From the NCBI RefSeq assembly GCF_010211765.1, contig NZ_PDWO01000001.1, positions 480,567 through 544,566 of the forward strand: a DNA stretch of 64,000 nt. The letters run 5' to 3'. The position numbers and the translations under genes are program-made. The notes beneath the pieces are model-generated. The model searched no databases and was not told the DNA's origin. It worked only from the letters and a program-made list of their open reading frames with translations. This document shows positions 8,921-16,789 of this stretch, piece after piece. Within the stretch, counting starts at the first letter, position 1, and each line of letters opens with the position of its first letter. This DNA is from Pseudoxanthomonas kaohsiungensis (GTDB lineage: Bacteria; Pseudomonadota; Gammaproteobacteria; Xanthomonadales; Xanthomonadaceae).

Positions 8921-8978
8921 CGATCTTCCCTCCCAGGACGATGCAGCGTGGGTGCTCGGCTTCGAGCGATTTTTCTGG

Positions 8979-10022
8979 TTATCCGTCCGAACGTTTCTTC
9001 CTGGCGGGCGCGGTTGCCGCCCTCCCGCCGCTCGACTGGCGCACGACCAGCTCGGGCGTCAGCACGTGGCGCTCGGCTGCCGCCGCTTCGTCGGCGTCGA
9101 TCTGCACCAGCAGGCGCTTGAGCGCACTGGCGCCGAGTTCGGCGATACTCACCCGCATCGTGGTCAACGAAGGGTGAACGAAACGCGCGAGCGGGATGTC
9201 GTCGAACCCGGCCAGCGCGATGTCGTCCGGTACCGCGAGCCCTGCCTGCGCGAACGCGTACAGGCAGCCCAGCGCCATCATGTCGTTGGCCGCGAACACG
9301 GCGTCCGGCCGCTGCGCCAGCGCCAGGATCTGCCCGCCGGCGCGATGGCCCGAGGCCTCGTCGAACTCGCCGTCGAATTCGCTGCCGCGCGCCCCTTCCT
9401 GCGCCGCGATCGCATCGCGGAAGCCGCGCAGGCGCTCGCGCGCATCGTGGTTGTGTTCCGGCCCGCCGACGAAGGCGAGGTGCCGGTGGCCGAGCGAGAG
9501 CAGGTGGCGGGTCATCGCCAGCGCGCCGGCATGGTTGTCGACCTCGAACACCGGCCAGGCGGGCGCGTCCTGTTGCGTGTTGATCAGCACTACCGGCAGT
9601 TGCGGCAGGTTCTCGGCGAGGAAGCCCGGCTGCCCGGCGTAGGGCGACATCACCAGCAGTCCGTCCACGCGGCCGCGCATCGCGCGAAGCGCGGCGGCCT
9701 GCTCTTCGGGATCGCCGTGGTAACTCGACAGCAGCAGGTGGCGGCCGGAGGTGCGCGCCAGCGAGTCGATGCCGCGGATCAGCTCGGAGAAGAACTCGCC
9801 ATGCACGTCCGGCAGGACCACGCCGACGGTCTGGGTACTGCGGCTGCTGAGGCTGCGCGCGGCGGCGTGGGGGCTGTAGCGCAGCCGGTTGGCCACCTCC
9901 AGCACCTGCCGGCGCACCGGCTCGGCGACGTTGCTGTGCCCGTTGAGGGCACGCGACACGGTCGCCACGGAGACATTGGCCTCGCGCGCGACATCGCGGA
10001 TCGTGACCGCCTGACGCCCCAT
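8979..10022 (-). CDS. LacI-family transcriptional regulator
   Basis: This 347-residue regulator has an N-terminal helix-turn-helix (VTIRDVAREANVSVATVSRA, hinge helix SLSSRSTQTVGVVLPD) and a periplasmic-binding-like sugar-sensing domain. The C-terminal half shows the family segments AVFAANDMMALG and DIALAGFDDIPLARF. It heads the glucan-utilisation genes on the same strand and probably represses them until an inducer sugar arrives. The start at 10022 is supported by GGGAGGGAGC just upstream. A longer in-frame reading up to 10310 passes through non-conserved sequence and is rejected. A matching LacI-type operator lies 43 bases upstream, which suggests autoregulation. Confidence 0.93.
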   Translation of the reverse strand: MGRQAVTIRDVAREANVSVATVSRALNGHSNVAEPVRRQVLEVANRLRYSPHAAARSLSSRSTQTVGVVLPDVHGEFFSELIRGIDSLARTSGRHLLLSSYHGDPEEQAAALRAMRGRVDGLLVMSPYAGQPGFLAENLPQLPVVLINTQQDAPAWPVFEVDNHAGALAMTRHLLSLGHRHLAFVGGPEHNHDARERLRGFRDAIAAQEGARGSEFDGEFDEASGHRAGGQILALAQRPDAVFAANDMMALGCLYAFAQAGLAVPDDIALAGFDDIPLARFVHPSLTTMRVSIAELGASALKRLLVQIDADEAAAAERHVLTPELVVRQSSGGRAATAPARKKRSDG

Positions 10023-10064
10023 CCCGCTCCCTCCCGATCGCAGGGAGGCGACCGGCTGCGGCAC

Positions 10065-10078
10065 TGTAATCGTTTTCA
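10065..10078 (-). promoter_or_regulatory. Putative LacI-type operator upstream of the regulator
   Basis: On the minus strand the site reads TGAAAACGATTACA. It fits the LacI/CcpA-type consensus TGNAANCGNNNNCA with the central CG that LacI-family hinge helices recognise. It lies 43 bases before the start of the regulator gene, so autoregulation of the whole locus is plausible. No second copy was seen in the short gap before the TonB receptor. Confidence 0.55.
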
Positions 10079-10654
10079 ACCCGACTTGAAAGCCCGCAAC
10101 GCGCGCGGGAATATCTCTTGGATCAATACGATACCCGACATGCTTGATGTTGCGCTGCACAAATCCCGATGCCATCCACGTACGGCCGCCAGCCTGGCCG
10201 CGCGGGAAGTGGACGGGCCATGCGTTCGCCCCTCGCGGACTTGTCGTCGATGTCCGGTCCAGTTCGGCGGGTGGCCGGTCGGCTTGCCTGTACGGCGCCC
10301 GTCCGCGCATCCCGCATGTCCCCGGGCCGCTGGACAGCCGCGTGCGCCAGCGCTTACCCTTGCTTCACACGTTGGCCGGAAGCAGCGGCCCGCCGGCAAG
10401 GGAACCCCGCCGGACACCCCGCCAAGAGGGTGCCAGCCACCCACGGCGACCGATCGCTGCCCCACCCCGCCACACGCAGACGACCTCCCGGCTGTCGGCC
10501 GCCGCCTCCCCCGCGGCGCCGCGCCCGTATTTGATGTGCATGTAGCGGCGCCCGTCCCGTTGACCCGGCGACGTCCGCCTCCAGCAGGTGGCACCACGTT
10601 CCCGCCCGCGGGCACGTCTTGGTGCGCCCCGTCCCGGGCATGGCTTTCGAGCAG
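10079..10654. other. Intergenic region between divergent lacI-type gene and scpA
   Basis: This 580-base stretch separates divergent genes and must carry the promoters of both. I see no convincing coding sequence. Open frames here shift in and out and lack family-like content. Apart from the operator next to the regulator, no strong sigma-70 pair, repeat or RNA gene was recognised. Confidence 0.5.
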
Positions 10655-11569
10655 ATGAGTTCCGAACCCGCGCAAGACGCGACCTTGACAGTGCAGGCGA
10701 CCTCGAACCCGCAGCAGCAGGAAATGCCGCTGGCGATGGTCCATGGCCAGCCGCTGCTGCAGATCCCGCAGGACCTGTACATCCCGCCGGACGCGCTGGA
10801 GGTCATCCTCGATGCCTTCGAAGGCCCGCTGGACCTGCTGCTGTACCTGATCCGCCGGCAGAACCTCGACATCCTGGACATCCCCGTCGCCGAGATCACC
10901 CGGCAGTACGTGGACTACATCAACGTGATGCGCGAGCTGCGCTTCGAGCTGGCGGCCGAGTACCTGCTCATGGCCGCGATCCTGGCCGAGATCAAGTCGC
11001 GGATGCTGCTGCCGCGGCCGGTGAGCGAGGACGGCGAGGAAGCCGACCCGCGCGCCGAACTGGTCCGCCGGTTGCAGGAGTACGAGCGCTTCAAGCAGGC
11101 CGCCGAGGACATCGACGCCCTGCCCCGCCAGGACCGCGACACCACCCCGGTGCAGGCGTTCGTGCCGGACCGGGCGGTGGTCCGCCTGCCGCCCCCGGTG
11201 GACCTGCGCGAGATGCTGCTGGCCCTGCACGACGTGCTCAAGCGCGCCGAGCTGTTCAGCGGCCACCACATCAAGCGCGAGGCGCTGAGCGTGCGCCAGC
11301 GCATGGGCGACGTGCTGCAGCGCCTGGACGACGGCCGCTTCCACCGCTTCGAGGCGCTGTTCTCCCCCGAGGAAGGCAAGCTCGGCGTGCTGGTCACCTT
11401 CCTGGCGCTGCTGGAACTGGCCAAGGAGCAGCTGCTGGACATCGTCCAGGACGCCCCGCTGGCGCCGATCTACGTCAAGTCGCTGGCGATCGGCAACACC
11501 AACGAACCGCTGCAGTTCCACAGCGAGTTCGACGACGGCGATGCCGCCAACGAACCGGCCGCGGGCTGA
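10655..11569 (+). CDS. scpA: Segregation and condensation protein A
   Basis: This 304-residue protein is the kleisin subunit of the SMC-ScpAB complex, which organises and segregates the nucleoid. The diagnostic N-terminal signature is FEGPLDLLLYLIRRQNLDI, followed by ITRQYVDYI and LAAEYLLMAAILAEIKSRML. The C-terminal winged-helix region (FSPEEGKLGVLVTFLALLEL) contacts the SMC head. The start is ambiguous: ATG at 10640 or 10655 are both in frame and neither has a strong ribosome site. The shorter one is chosen. scpB follows by 37 bases, the usual gene pair. No smc gene is in the window. Confidence 0.93.
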   Translation: MSSEPAQDATLTVQATSNPQQQEMPLAMVHGQPLLQIPQDLYIPPDALEVILDAFEGPLDLLLYLIRRQNLDILDIPVAEITRQYVDYINVMRELRFELAAEYLLMAAILAEIKSRMLLPRPVSEDGEEADPRAELVRRLQEYERFKQAAEDIDALPRQDRDTTPVQAFVPDRAVVRLPPPVDLREMLLALHDVLKRAELFSGHHIKREALSVRQRMGDVLQRLDDGRFHRFEALFSPEEGKLGVLVTFLALLELAKEQLLDIVQDAPLAPIYVKSLAIGNTNEPLQFHSEFDDGDAANEPAAG

Positions 11570-11606
11570 TGCCCGGCCGCCCCTTCCACCAGAACCTGCG
11601 GGATCC

Positions 11607-12467
11607 ATGGACCAGGCGCTGATCAACCGTATCGTCGAGGCCGCCCTGCTGGCGGCCAACCAGCCGCTGGCGCTGGCCCAGCTGCACGCGCTGTTCCCCG
11701 AGGACGCCCCGGCGCCGCCGGGCAGCGTCGAGGCGGCGCTCGAGCACCTGCGCGAGGCCTGCGCCGACCGCGGCGTGGAGCTGGTGGAAGTCGCCTCCGG
11801 CTTCCGCTACCAGGTCAAGGCGGACGTGCACGGCTGGGTCGCGCGGCTGTGGACCGAGCGCAAGACCAAGTACACCCGCGCCACCCTGGAAACGCTGGCG
11901 CTGATCGCCTACCGGCAACCGATCACCCGCGGCGAGATCGAGCAGGTGCGCGGCGTGGCGGTGAGCAGCAACATCATCCAGGCGCTGGAAGAGCGCGAGT
12001 GGATCCGCGTGGTCGGCCATCGCGACGTGCCCGGGCGCCCGGCGCTGTACGGCACCACCCGCGGCTTCCTCGATTACTTCGGGCTCAAGCGCCTGGACGA
12101 ACTGCCGCCGTTGTCCGAGCTGAAGGACATCGGCGAACTGGAACCCCAGCTGCCGCTGGATCCCGACCAGGCGCCGGCGCAGGCCGGCATTGCCGGCGCC
12201 GACCAGGACCACGCCCAGGACCAGGACGACGATGCGGACCGGGCACCGGCGGACGACGACGGCCTTGCCGCCAACGATGCCGATGCCGGCACCGCCGGCC
12301 AGGTCGACACCGATGATCACGCCGACCTCGACACGGGCGACCGTGCCGAAGCCTCCGGCGACGACGACGGACACCCCACTTCAACCGCGCCCGGGGCCGA
12401 TGACGCCCCCGGCGATCCCGAAACACAGGCCGACGAAGAAGACGCCGGCCGGAGCAAGATCCAATGA
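11607..12467 (+). CDS. scpB: Segregation and condensation protein B with acidic tail
   Basis: This 286-residue protein binds ScpA as a dimer through two winged-helix domains in the first 190 residues. Visible segments include EAALLAANQPLALAQLHALF, ATLETLALIAYRQPITRGEI and RPALYGTTRGFLDYFGL. Residues from about 195 to the end form a highly acidic, Asp/Ala-rich, low-complexity tail. The tail is absent from short ScpB proteins but common among Xanthomonads. The ATG at 11607 is a normal ScpB start, and an upstream in-frame extension is not conserved-looking. Its TGA overlaps the ATG of rluB by four bases. Confidence 0.93.
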   Translation: MDQALINRIVEAALLAANQPLALAQLHALFPEDAPAPPGSVEAALEHLREACADRGVELVEVASGFRYQVKADVHGWVARLWTERKTKYTRATLETLALIAYRQPITRGEIEQVRGVAVSSNIIQALEEREWIRVVGHRDVPGRPALYGTTRGFLDYFGLKRLDELPPLSELKDIGELEPQLPLDPDQAPAQAGIAGADQDHAQDQDDDADRAPADDDGLAANDADAGTAGQVDTDDHADLDTGDRAEASGDDDGHPTSTAPGADDAPGDPETQADEEDAGRSKIQ

Positions 12468-14053
12468 CTGATCCAACCCCCCGCAAGCCCCTGGGCAAGC
12501 TCTCGCTCAAGCGCGCAGACGACACCGCAGCGCCGGCGGCCAAGGCCGAAGAACGCCTGCACAAGGTCCTGGCCCAGGCCGGGCTCGGCTCGCGCCGCGC
12601 CCTGGAGCAGCGCATCGCCGACGGCCTGGTCAAGGTCAACGGCGAGGTCGCCCAGGTCGGCCAGAGCATCCGCAGCGGCGACCGCGTCGAACTGGACGGC
12701 AAGGCCTTCGTCGCCTCGGCCCTGACCGAACCGGCGCGCGTGCTCGTCTACAACAAGCCCGAAGGCGAGGTCACGACCCGCGAAGACCCCGAAGGCCGCC
12801 CGACCATCTTCGAGGCGCTGCCGCGCCTGAAGGGTGCGCGCTGGATCGCCATCGGCCGCCTGGACATCAACACCACCGGCCTGCTGCTGCTGACCACCGA
12901 TGGCGAGATCGCCAACGCGATGATGCATCCCTCGCACGAGGTCGAGCGCGAGTACGTGGTGCGCGTGCGCGCGCCCGAAGGCCAGGACAGCGTGCCGGAC
13001 AACATCGTCGACCGCCTCGCCCGCGGCGTCGCGCTGGAGGATGGCCCGGCCAAGTTCGACAGGATCGAGCGCATCGGCGGCACCAGCGCGTCCGGCGAGG
13101 GCCGCCACGACTGGTTCAGCGTGGTCGTCAAGGAAGGCCGCAACCGCGAGGTGCGGCGCCTGTGGGAATCGCAGGGCTGCCAGGTCAGCCGCCTCAAGCG
13201 CGTGCGCTATGGCAGCGTGTCGCTGCCGCGCGAACTGCTGCGCGGCCAGTCGCAGGAGCTGCCGGAGGCCCAGGTCGAGGCGCTGCGCAAGCAACTGGCG
13301 CTGGAGGACAACAGCGACTCCACCCTCACCCTGCAGCCGGTGATCGGCCAGCGCCGCGCGGCCAAGGCGACCGTGCACGTGGGCCGCGAGCGCGGCCCCG
13401 GCCAGGCTTACGTCAACGGCCACAACACCGCCGACGAAGGCCGCGAACTGCGTCGCTTCGACCATGTGCGCGAGGACCGGCGTGGCGGCCGCGGCAACAA
13501 GAAGCCGCACGGCGGGCTGACCGTCAGCGGCGAAATGGCGGCCAAGCAGTCGCAGAAGCCGTTCAAGCAGCGCAAGGACAAGGGCGCGCGGGCGTTGCCC
13601 GAGGGCAATCCCGCCGCGTTCCGCACCTGGTACGTACCCGAGGGCGTGGATACCGGCCCGAGCGGCCATCGCAACGCCGGTCCGGGCGGCAAGCCACGCT
13701 ATGGCAAGCCCGGCGGCAAGCCGGGTGGCCGCTCCGGCGGCGGCGGCGGCGGATACGCTGGCGGCGGCCAGGGTCAGGGCCAAGGCGCCGGTGCCGGCGC
13801 GCGCAAGCCCCGCCCCTACGGCCATCCGGGCAACGCCCCTCACTTCCCGTCCGACCATGCCACGCCCGGTGCCCATCCGGGCCCTGCGCGTGGCCCGCGC
13901 GGTCCCCGTCCCGGCGGCGGCAACGCCCAGGCGCGCCCGGGCGGTCGTCCCGGCGGCGGTGGCAATGCGCGTCCCGGTGGCGGTGCCCGCCCCGGAGGGC
14001 GTCCCGGTGGGGCGCCGCGCGGCGGCAACCGCGGTCCGCGCGGCCAGGGCTGA
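12464..14053 (+). CDS. rluB: 23S rRNA pseudouridine(2605) synthase with long Gly/Arg-rich tail
   Basis: This 529-residue enzyme makes pseudouridine 2605 in 23S rRNA. Residues 29-90 form an S4 RNA-binding domain (RLHKVLAQAGLGSRRALEQR). The RsuA-type catalytic core follows, with the catalytic Asp in GRLDINTTGLLLL and the conserved EGRNREVRRLW. The enzyme core ends near residue 290. The remaining 240 residues are basic and strongly Gly/Arg/Pro-rich, with RGG- and PGG-type repeats, and are likely disordered RNA-binding sequence. E. coli RluB has a much shorter tail. The ATG overlaps the scpB stop (ATGA), so the three genes form an operon. Confidence 0.92.
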   Translation: MTDPTPRKPLGKLSLKRADDTAAPAAKAEERLHKVLAQAGLGSRRALEQRIADGLVKVNGEVAQVGQSIRSGDRVELDGKAFVASALTEPARVLVYNKPEGEVTTREDPEGRPTIFEALPRLKGARWIAIGRLDINTTGLLLLTTDGEIANAMMHPSHEVEREYVVRVRAPEGQDSVPDNIVDRLARGVALEDGPAKFDRIERIGGTSASGEGRHDWFSVVVKEGRNREVRRLWESQGCQVSRLKRVRYGSVSLPRELLRGQSQELPEAQVEALRKQLALEDNSDSTLTLQPVIGQRRAAKATVHVGRERGPGQAYVNGHNTADEGRELRRFDHVREDRRGGRGNKKPHGGLTVSGEMAAKQSQKPFKQRKDKGARALPEGNPAAFRTWYVPEGVDTGPSGHRNAGPGGKPRYGKPGGKPGGRSGGGGGGYAGGGQGQGQGAGAGARKPRPYGHPGNAPHFPSDHATPGAHPGPARGPRGPRPGGGNAQARPGGRPGGGGNARPGGGARPGGRPGGAPRGGNRGPRGQG

Positions 14054-14113
14054 GGCCTCGCCGACAATACCGGCCGACCCGGTGCATTGCGCCGGCCAGG
14101 CCACGCTCAACGC

Positions 14114-14215
14114 GTAGAGCGGGGCTTGCCCCGCTGCTCCTCTCCCTTCAGGCGACGCCACCCAGCCCCGCAACAAGCGGGGCTGGTTGTTTCAGCGGGG
14201 CAAGCCCCGCTCTGC
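14114..14215. repeat. GTAG REP pair (SMAG-like)
   Basis: GTAGAGCGGGGCTTGCCCCGCT at the left and its inverted copy at the right (ending at about 14213) form two palindromic REP units facing each other, here with a degenerate right end (CTCTGCC). The GTAG tetranucleotide next to the stem is the hallmark of REP sequences mobilised by RAYT transposases and of Stenotrophomonas SMAG repeats. The pair lies between convergent rluB and the exported-protein gene. Confidence 0.85.
14163..14192 (+). terminator. Rho-independent terminator after rluB
   Basis: CAGCCCCGC at 14163 pairs with GCGGGGCTG ending at 14185 around an AACAA loop, followed by GTTGTTT. It sits about 110 bases past the rluB stop, inside the REP pair, and probably ends the scpA-scpB-rluB transcript. 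Confidence 0.7.
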
Positions 14216-14220
14216 CACGA

Positions 14221-14667
14221 TCAGCGTGGCTCTATCACGAAGTTGCCGAAGGCCACGCCCAGGTCCCAGCCCTGCCCGGTGCCGGCCAGGGCCAGTGACA
14301 CCTCGCCCTTGGTCATCACCTGGGCCTTGCTCGACTTGACCGCGCCGGCATGCGCTTCGGCCGCGGCATAGGTCCCGAGCGTTTCGCGGATGCTGGACAC
14401 GCCGGAGAACTCACCGACACCGTTCTCGATCTTGGACTTGCCGAAGGTGATGCCGCCGCCCTTGGCGCTGATGCTCACCGGCAGGCTGCTGCCGTCGTCG
14501 CAGGTGATCGTGCCGGTGCCCTTGGCGGTCTTGTAGAAGGCCGACCAGCCCTCGAGGTTGAAGCGCAGCTTGCAGTCGACATTGCCGGCGGCCTGCGCGG
14601 CCGGCGCGAGCGCGATCAGGAACGGCAGTGCGGCGCACAGGATCGTCTGGCGGGAAAGAGTGGACAT
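14221..14667 (-). CDS. Exported protein of unknown function
   Basis: This 148-residue protein has a clear signal peptide (residues 1-26, ending APAAQAAG) and a compact mature domain with one cysteine pair candidate (DCKLRFN and TITCDDG). The C-terminal stretch GQGWDLGVAFGNFVIEP is glycine-rich and vaguely recalls YSC84/SYLF-type lipid-binding proteins, but that similarity is too weak to assign. It reads toward rluB and away from the osmC-like gene. The periplasm or outer-membrane inner face is the likely location. The function is unknown. Confidence 0.75.
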   Translation of the reverse strand: MSTLSRQTILCAALPFLIALAPAAQAAGNVDCKLRFNLEGWSAFYKTAKGTGTITCDDGSSLPVSISAKGGGITFGKSKIENGVGEFSGVSSIRETLGTYAAAEAHAGAVKSSKAQVMTKGEVSLALAGTGQGWDLGVAFGNFVIEPR

Positions 14668-14753
14668 GGCGGCCTCGCGTTGGGTAACGGCGGAAGGTGG
14701 GCCGAGGATATAGCAGCCAGGTGCGGCTGCATCGTGAGGATCCGCTCCGGCGT

Positions 14754-15254
14754 TCAGGCGCCCGTCGCCGTCTCCGGCGCCGCGCGCGTGCCGTGCAGCA
14801 GCGCGCCGTCCGCGTCGCTGACGCTGACCGTCACCGGCACGCCCTGGCGCACGCTTTCGGTGACCAGGCAGAAGTCCTCGAACTGGGCCAGCAGCCGGTC
14901 CAGGCGCTCATGCCCGGCGGCGGCCTCGGCCAGCTGCAGGTCGGCCTGGATGTGCGCCACCCGCCAGCGGCCGCCCGCATTGCGGGCCAGGGTCGCGGTG
15001 GCCCGGGTCGTCAGCGGTCCGGGCGCGTTGTGGAACTTGCGCATCGCGAACAGGAGGCTGGCGCTGAGGCAGTTGGCGACCGCGGCGGCGAGCAGGCGCG
15101 CGGGATTGGGACCGGCGCCCGCGCCCAGCGGCGGCAGCTCGTCGGTCAGCAGGTCGGGGATGGCGGTGTCGTCGAAGGCCACGCGGAACAGGTAGCCGGA
15201 ACGGTCATCGGCTTCCTGGCGGAGGGTGAGGCTGAACTGCTGGATCTGGTCCAT
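14754..15254 (-). CDS. OsmC-family peroxiredoxin-like protein
   Basis: This 166-residue cytoplasmic protein has the OsmC/Ohr-type fold. The helix with the conserved cysteine is visible (AAAVANCLSASLLFAMRKF) and is followed by a C-terminal segment with the second cysteine (FEDFCLVTESVRQGVPV). This spacing matches OsmC-like thiol peroxidases, which reduce organic hydroperoxides. It lies directly after trxC on the same strand. ATG at 15254 with GGAG eight bases upstream is preferred. An alternative ATG at 15272 overlaps the trxC stop (TGATG). Coupling to a thioredoxin makes a role in peroxide defence plausible. Confidence 0.8.
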   Translation of the reverse strand: MDQIQQFSLTLRQEADDRSGYLFRVAFDDTAIPDLLTDELPPLGAGAGPNPARLLAAAVANCLSASLLFAMRKFHNAPGPLTTRATATLARNAGGRWRVAHIQADLQLAEAAAGHERLDRLLAQFEDFCLVTESVRQGVPVTVSVSDADGALLHGTRAAPETATGA

Positions 15255-15271
15255 GGCGGTGCTCCGGGGCA

Positions 15272-15718
15272 TCAACTGGGCAGGTGCTGGCGGGTCCACT
15301 GCACGATCGCCTGCAGCGGCAACGCCCCGGCCTGGCGCGCCAGCTCGCGGCCGCGCAGGAACAGGGCCAGGGTGGGAATGCTGCGGATCGCGAAACGCGC
15401 ACCGAGCGCTGGTTCGGCTTCGGTGTCCACCTTGGCAAGGCGCAGCCGCGGTTCGAGCAGGGCGGCGGCCTGCGCATAGGCCGGCGCCATCGTCCGGCAG
15501 GGACCGCACCATGGCGCCCAGAAGTCGACCAGCAGCGGCAGGTCCGAGCGCTGCGCATGGGCATCGAATCCGGCGGCCCCCAACACGAACGGCGCGCCCG
15601 GAAACAGCCGCGAACGGCAGCGTCCGCAGACCGGGTCGTCGCCGACCTTCGCCGCCGGCACGCGGTTGATCGTGTTGCACTGCGGGCAGGCCAGCTGCAG
15701 CGGATCGGGCGTGGTCAT
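15272..15718 (-). CDS. trxC: Thioredoxin 2 with N-terminal zinc ribbon
   Basis: This 148-residue thioredoxin carries two CxxC pairs near its N-terminus (CPQCNTINRVP and CGRCRSRLF) that bind zinc, as in E. coli TrxC. The active site WAPWCGPCRTMAP follows. The cis-proline loop SIPTLALFLRG is intact. It should reduce cytoplasmic disulfides, especially under oxidative stress. The start at 15718 is chosen because it gives the standard TrxC N-terminus, and the upstream in-frame reading runs through REP sequence. The osmC-like gene follows almost immediately, so the two are probably co-transcribed. Confidence 0.92.
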   Translation of the reverse strand: MTTPDPLQLACPQCNTINRVPAAKVGDDPVCGRCRSRLFPGAPFVLGAAGFDAHAQRSDLPLLVDFWAPWCGPCRTMAPAYAQAAALLEPRLRLAKVDTEAEPALGARFAIRSIPTLALFLRGRELARQAGALPLQAIVQWTRQHLPS

Positions 15719-15779
15719 GGCGAGGTCTCCTCGGATCGACCGGGCCGGCATCGGCGACCGGCCATCAATATTGCACCAC

Positions 15780-15900
15780 GTAGAGCGGGGCTTGCCCCGC
15801 GATCCCGCTTGCATATCGCACCGCGTAGAGCGGGGCTTGCCCCGCTACCCCGCTTGCGAACCGACGTGGGCAACCCGCAGCGGGCCAAGCCCCGCTCTAC
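15780..15900. repeat. Cluster of three GTAG REPs
   Basis: Two direct copies begin GTAGAGCGGGGCTTGCCCCGC at 15780 and 15825, and one inverted, slightly diverged copy ends CGCTCTAC at 15900. They lie between trxC and the omega-amidase gene. The inverted copy supplies the amidase stop codon: the TAG of GTAG is read in frame at 15897-15899. Confidence 0.88.
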
Positions 15901-16697
15901 GGGCGCAGCTCGAACGCATCGGCGTCCAGCATCGCCGGGAACCGCTCGCGGTGCGCGGCCAGCGCCGAGGCCGACAACGTGGTGGTCAGCACCTGCTCGC
16001 GCCCGTGCGCCTCGACCTGCGCCAGGCCGAGGTAGTCGATCACCGCGCTGTCGCCGTCATAGGCCAGGCCGTTGCCGTCGGTGCCGACCCGGTTCACCGC
16101 CGCCACGTAGCACAGGTTCTCGATCGCCCGCGCGCGCAGCAGGGTCTTCCATGCGTGCGCCCGCGCCGAAGGCCAGTTGGCGACGAAGAGCTGCAGGTCG
16201 AAATCCATCGCGCCCGGCCGCTCCACGTCGTAGCGGTTGCGGCAGAACACCGGGAAGCGCAGGTCGTAGCAGACCTGCGGATTGATCCGCCAGCCCTTCA
16301 ACTCCACGCACAGCCGCTCGCGGCCGGCGGCATAGCGCTTGTGCTCGCCGGCGTAACGGAACAGGTGGCGCTTGTCGTAGTGCGCCAGGGCGCCGTCGGG
16401 CGCGGCCCATAGCAGGCGATTGAAAACGCCTTCGGCCGTGCGCAACTGGACGCTGCCGGTGACCACGGCATCGAGCAGGCGGGCCTGCCCGCGGATCCAG
16501 GCCACGGTCGGTCCGTCCATGCCCTCGGCCTTGTCGATGGCGTCATTGGAAAAGCCGCTGGTGAAGGTCTCGGGCAGTACCACCAGGTCGGTCGCGCCGG
16601 CCAACGGCGCGACCAGCGCGCCGTAGTAGTCGCGGTTGGCCGCCGGGTCGTGCCAGCGGGTGTCGCCCTGGACGAGGGAAATGCGCAAGTCCTGCAT
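15897..16697 (-). CDS. Omega-amidase (nitrilase superfamily, YafV/Nit2 type)
   Basis: This 266-residue cytoplasmic hydrolase of the carbon-nitrogen hydrolase family has the Glu-Lys-Cys triad: Glu in VVLPETFTSGF, Lys in AHYDKRHLFRYAG, and Cys in PQVCYDLRFPVF. The family hydrolyses alpha-ketoglutaramate or alpha-keto-gamma-methylthiobutyrate-coupled amides left by glutamine transaminases. Its neighbour just upstream encodes exactly such an aminotransferase, separated only by a REP pair, which supports this role (E. coli ybdL/yafV type). Its stop codon TAG belongs to a GTAG REP. Confidence 0.9.
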   Translation of the reverse strand: MQDLRISLVQGDTRWHDPAANRDYYGALVAPLAGATDLVVLPETFTSGFSNDAIDKAEGMDGPTVAWIRGQARLLDAVVTGSVQLRTAEGVFNRLLWAAPDGALAHYDKRHLFRYAGEHKRYAAGRERLCVELKGWRINPQVCYDLRFPVFCRNRYDVERPGAMDFDLQLFVANWPSARAHAWKTLLRARAIENLCYVAAVNRVGTDGNGLAYDGDSAVIDYLGLAQVEAHGREQVLTTTLSASALAAHRERFPAMLDADAFELRP

Positions 16698-16707
16698 GAC
16701 AATCTCC

Positions 16708-16789
16708 GTAGAGCGGGGCTTGCCCCGCTGCTCCGGTGACCGGAGCTGTAAAAGACCAGAAGAAGCAGCGGGGCAGAGCCCCGCTCTAC
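16708..16789. repeat. GTAG REP pair between amidase and aminotransferase genes
   Basis: GTAGAGCGGGGCTTGCCCCGCT starts at 16708 and its inverted partner ends with CTCTAC at 16789, forming an 82-base inverted pair. The inverted copy provides the TAG stop codon of the aminotransferase gene at 16786-16788. Confidence 0.88.
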
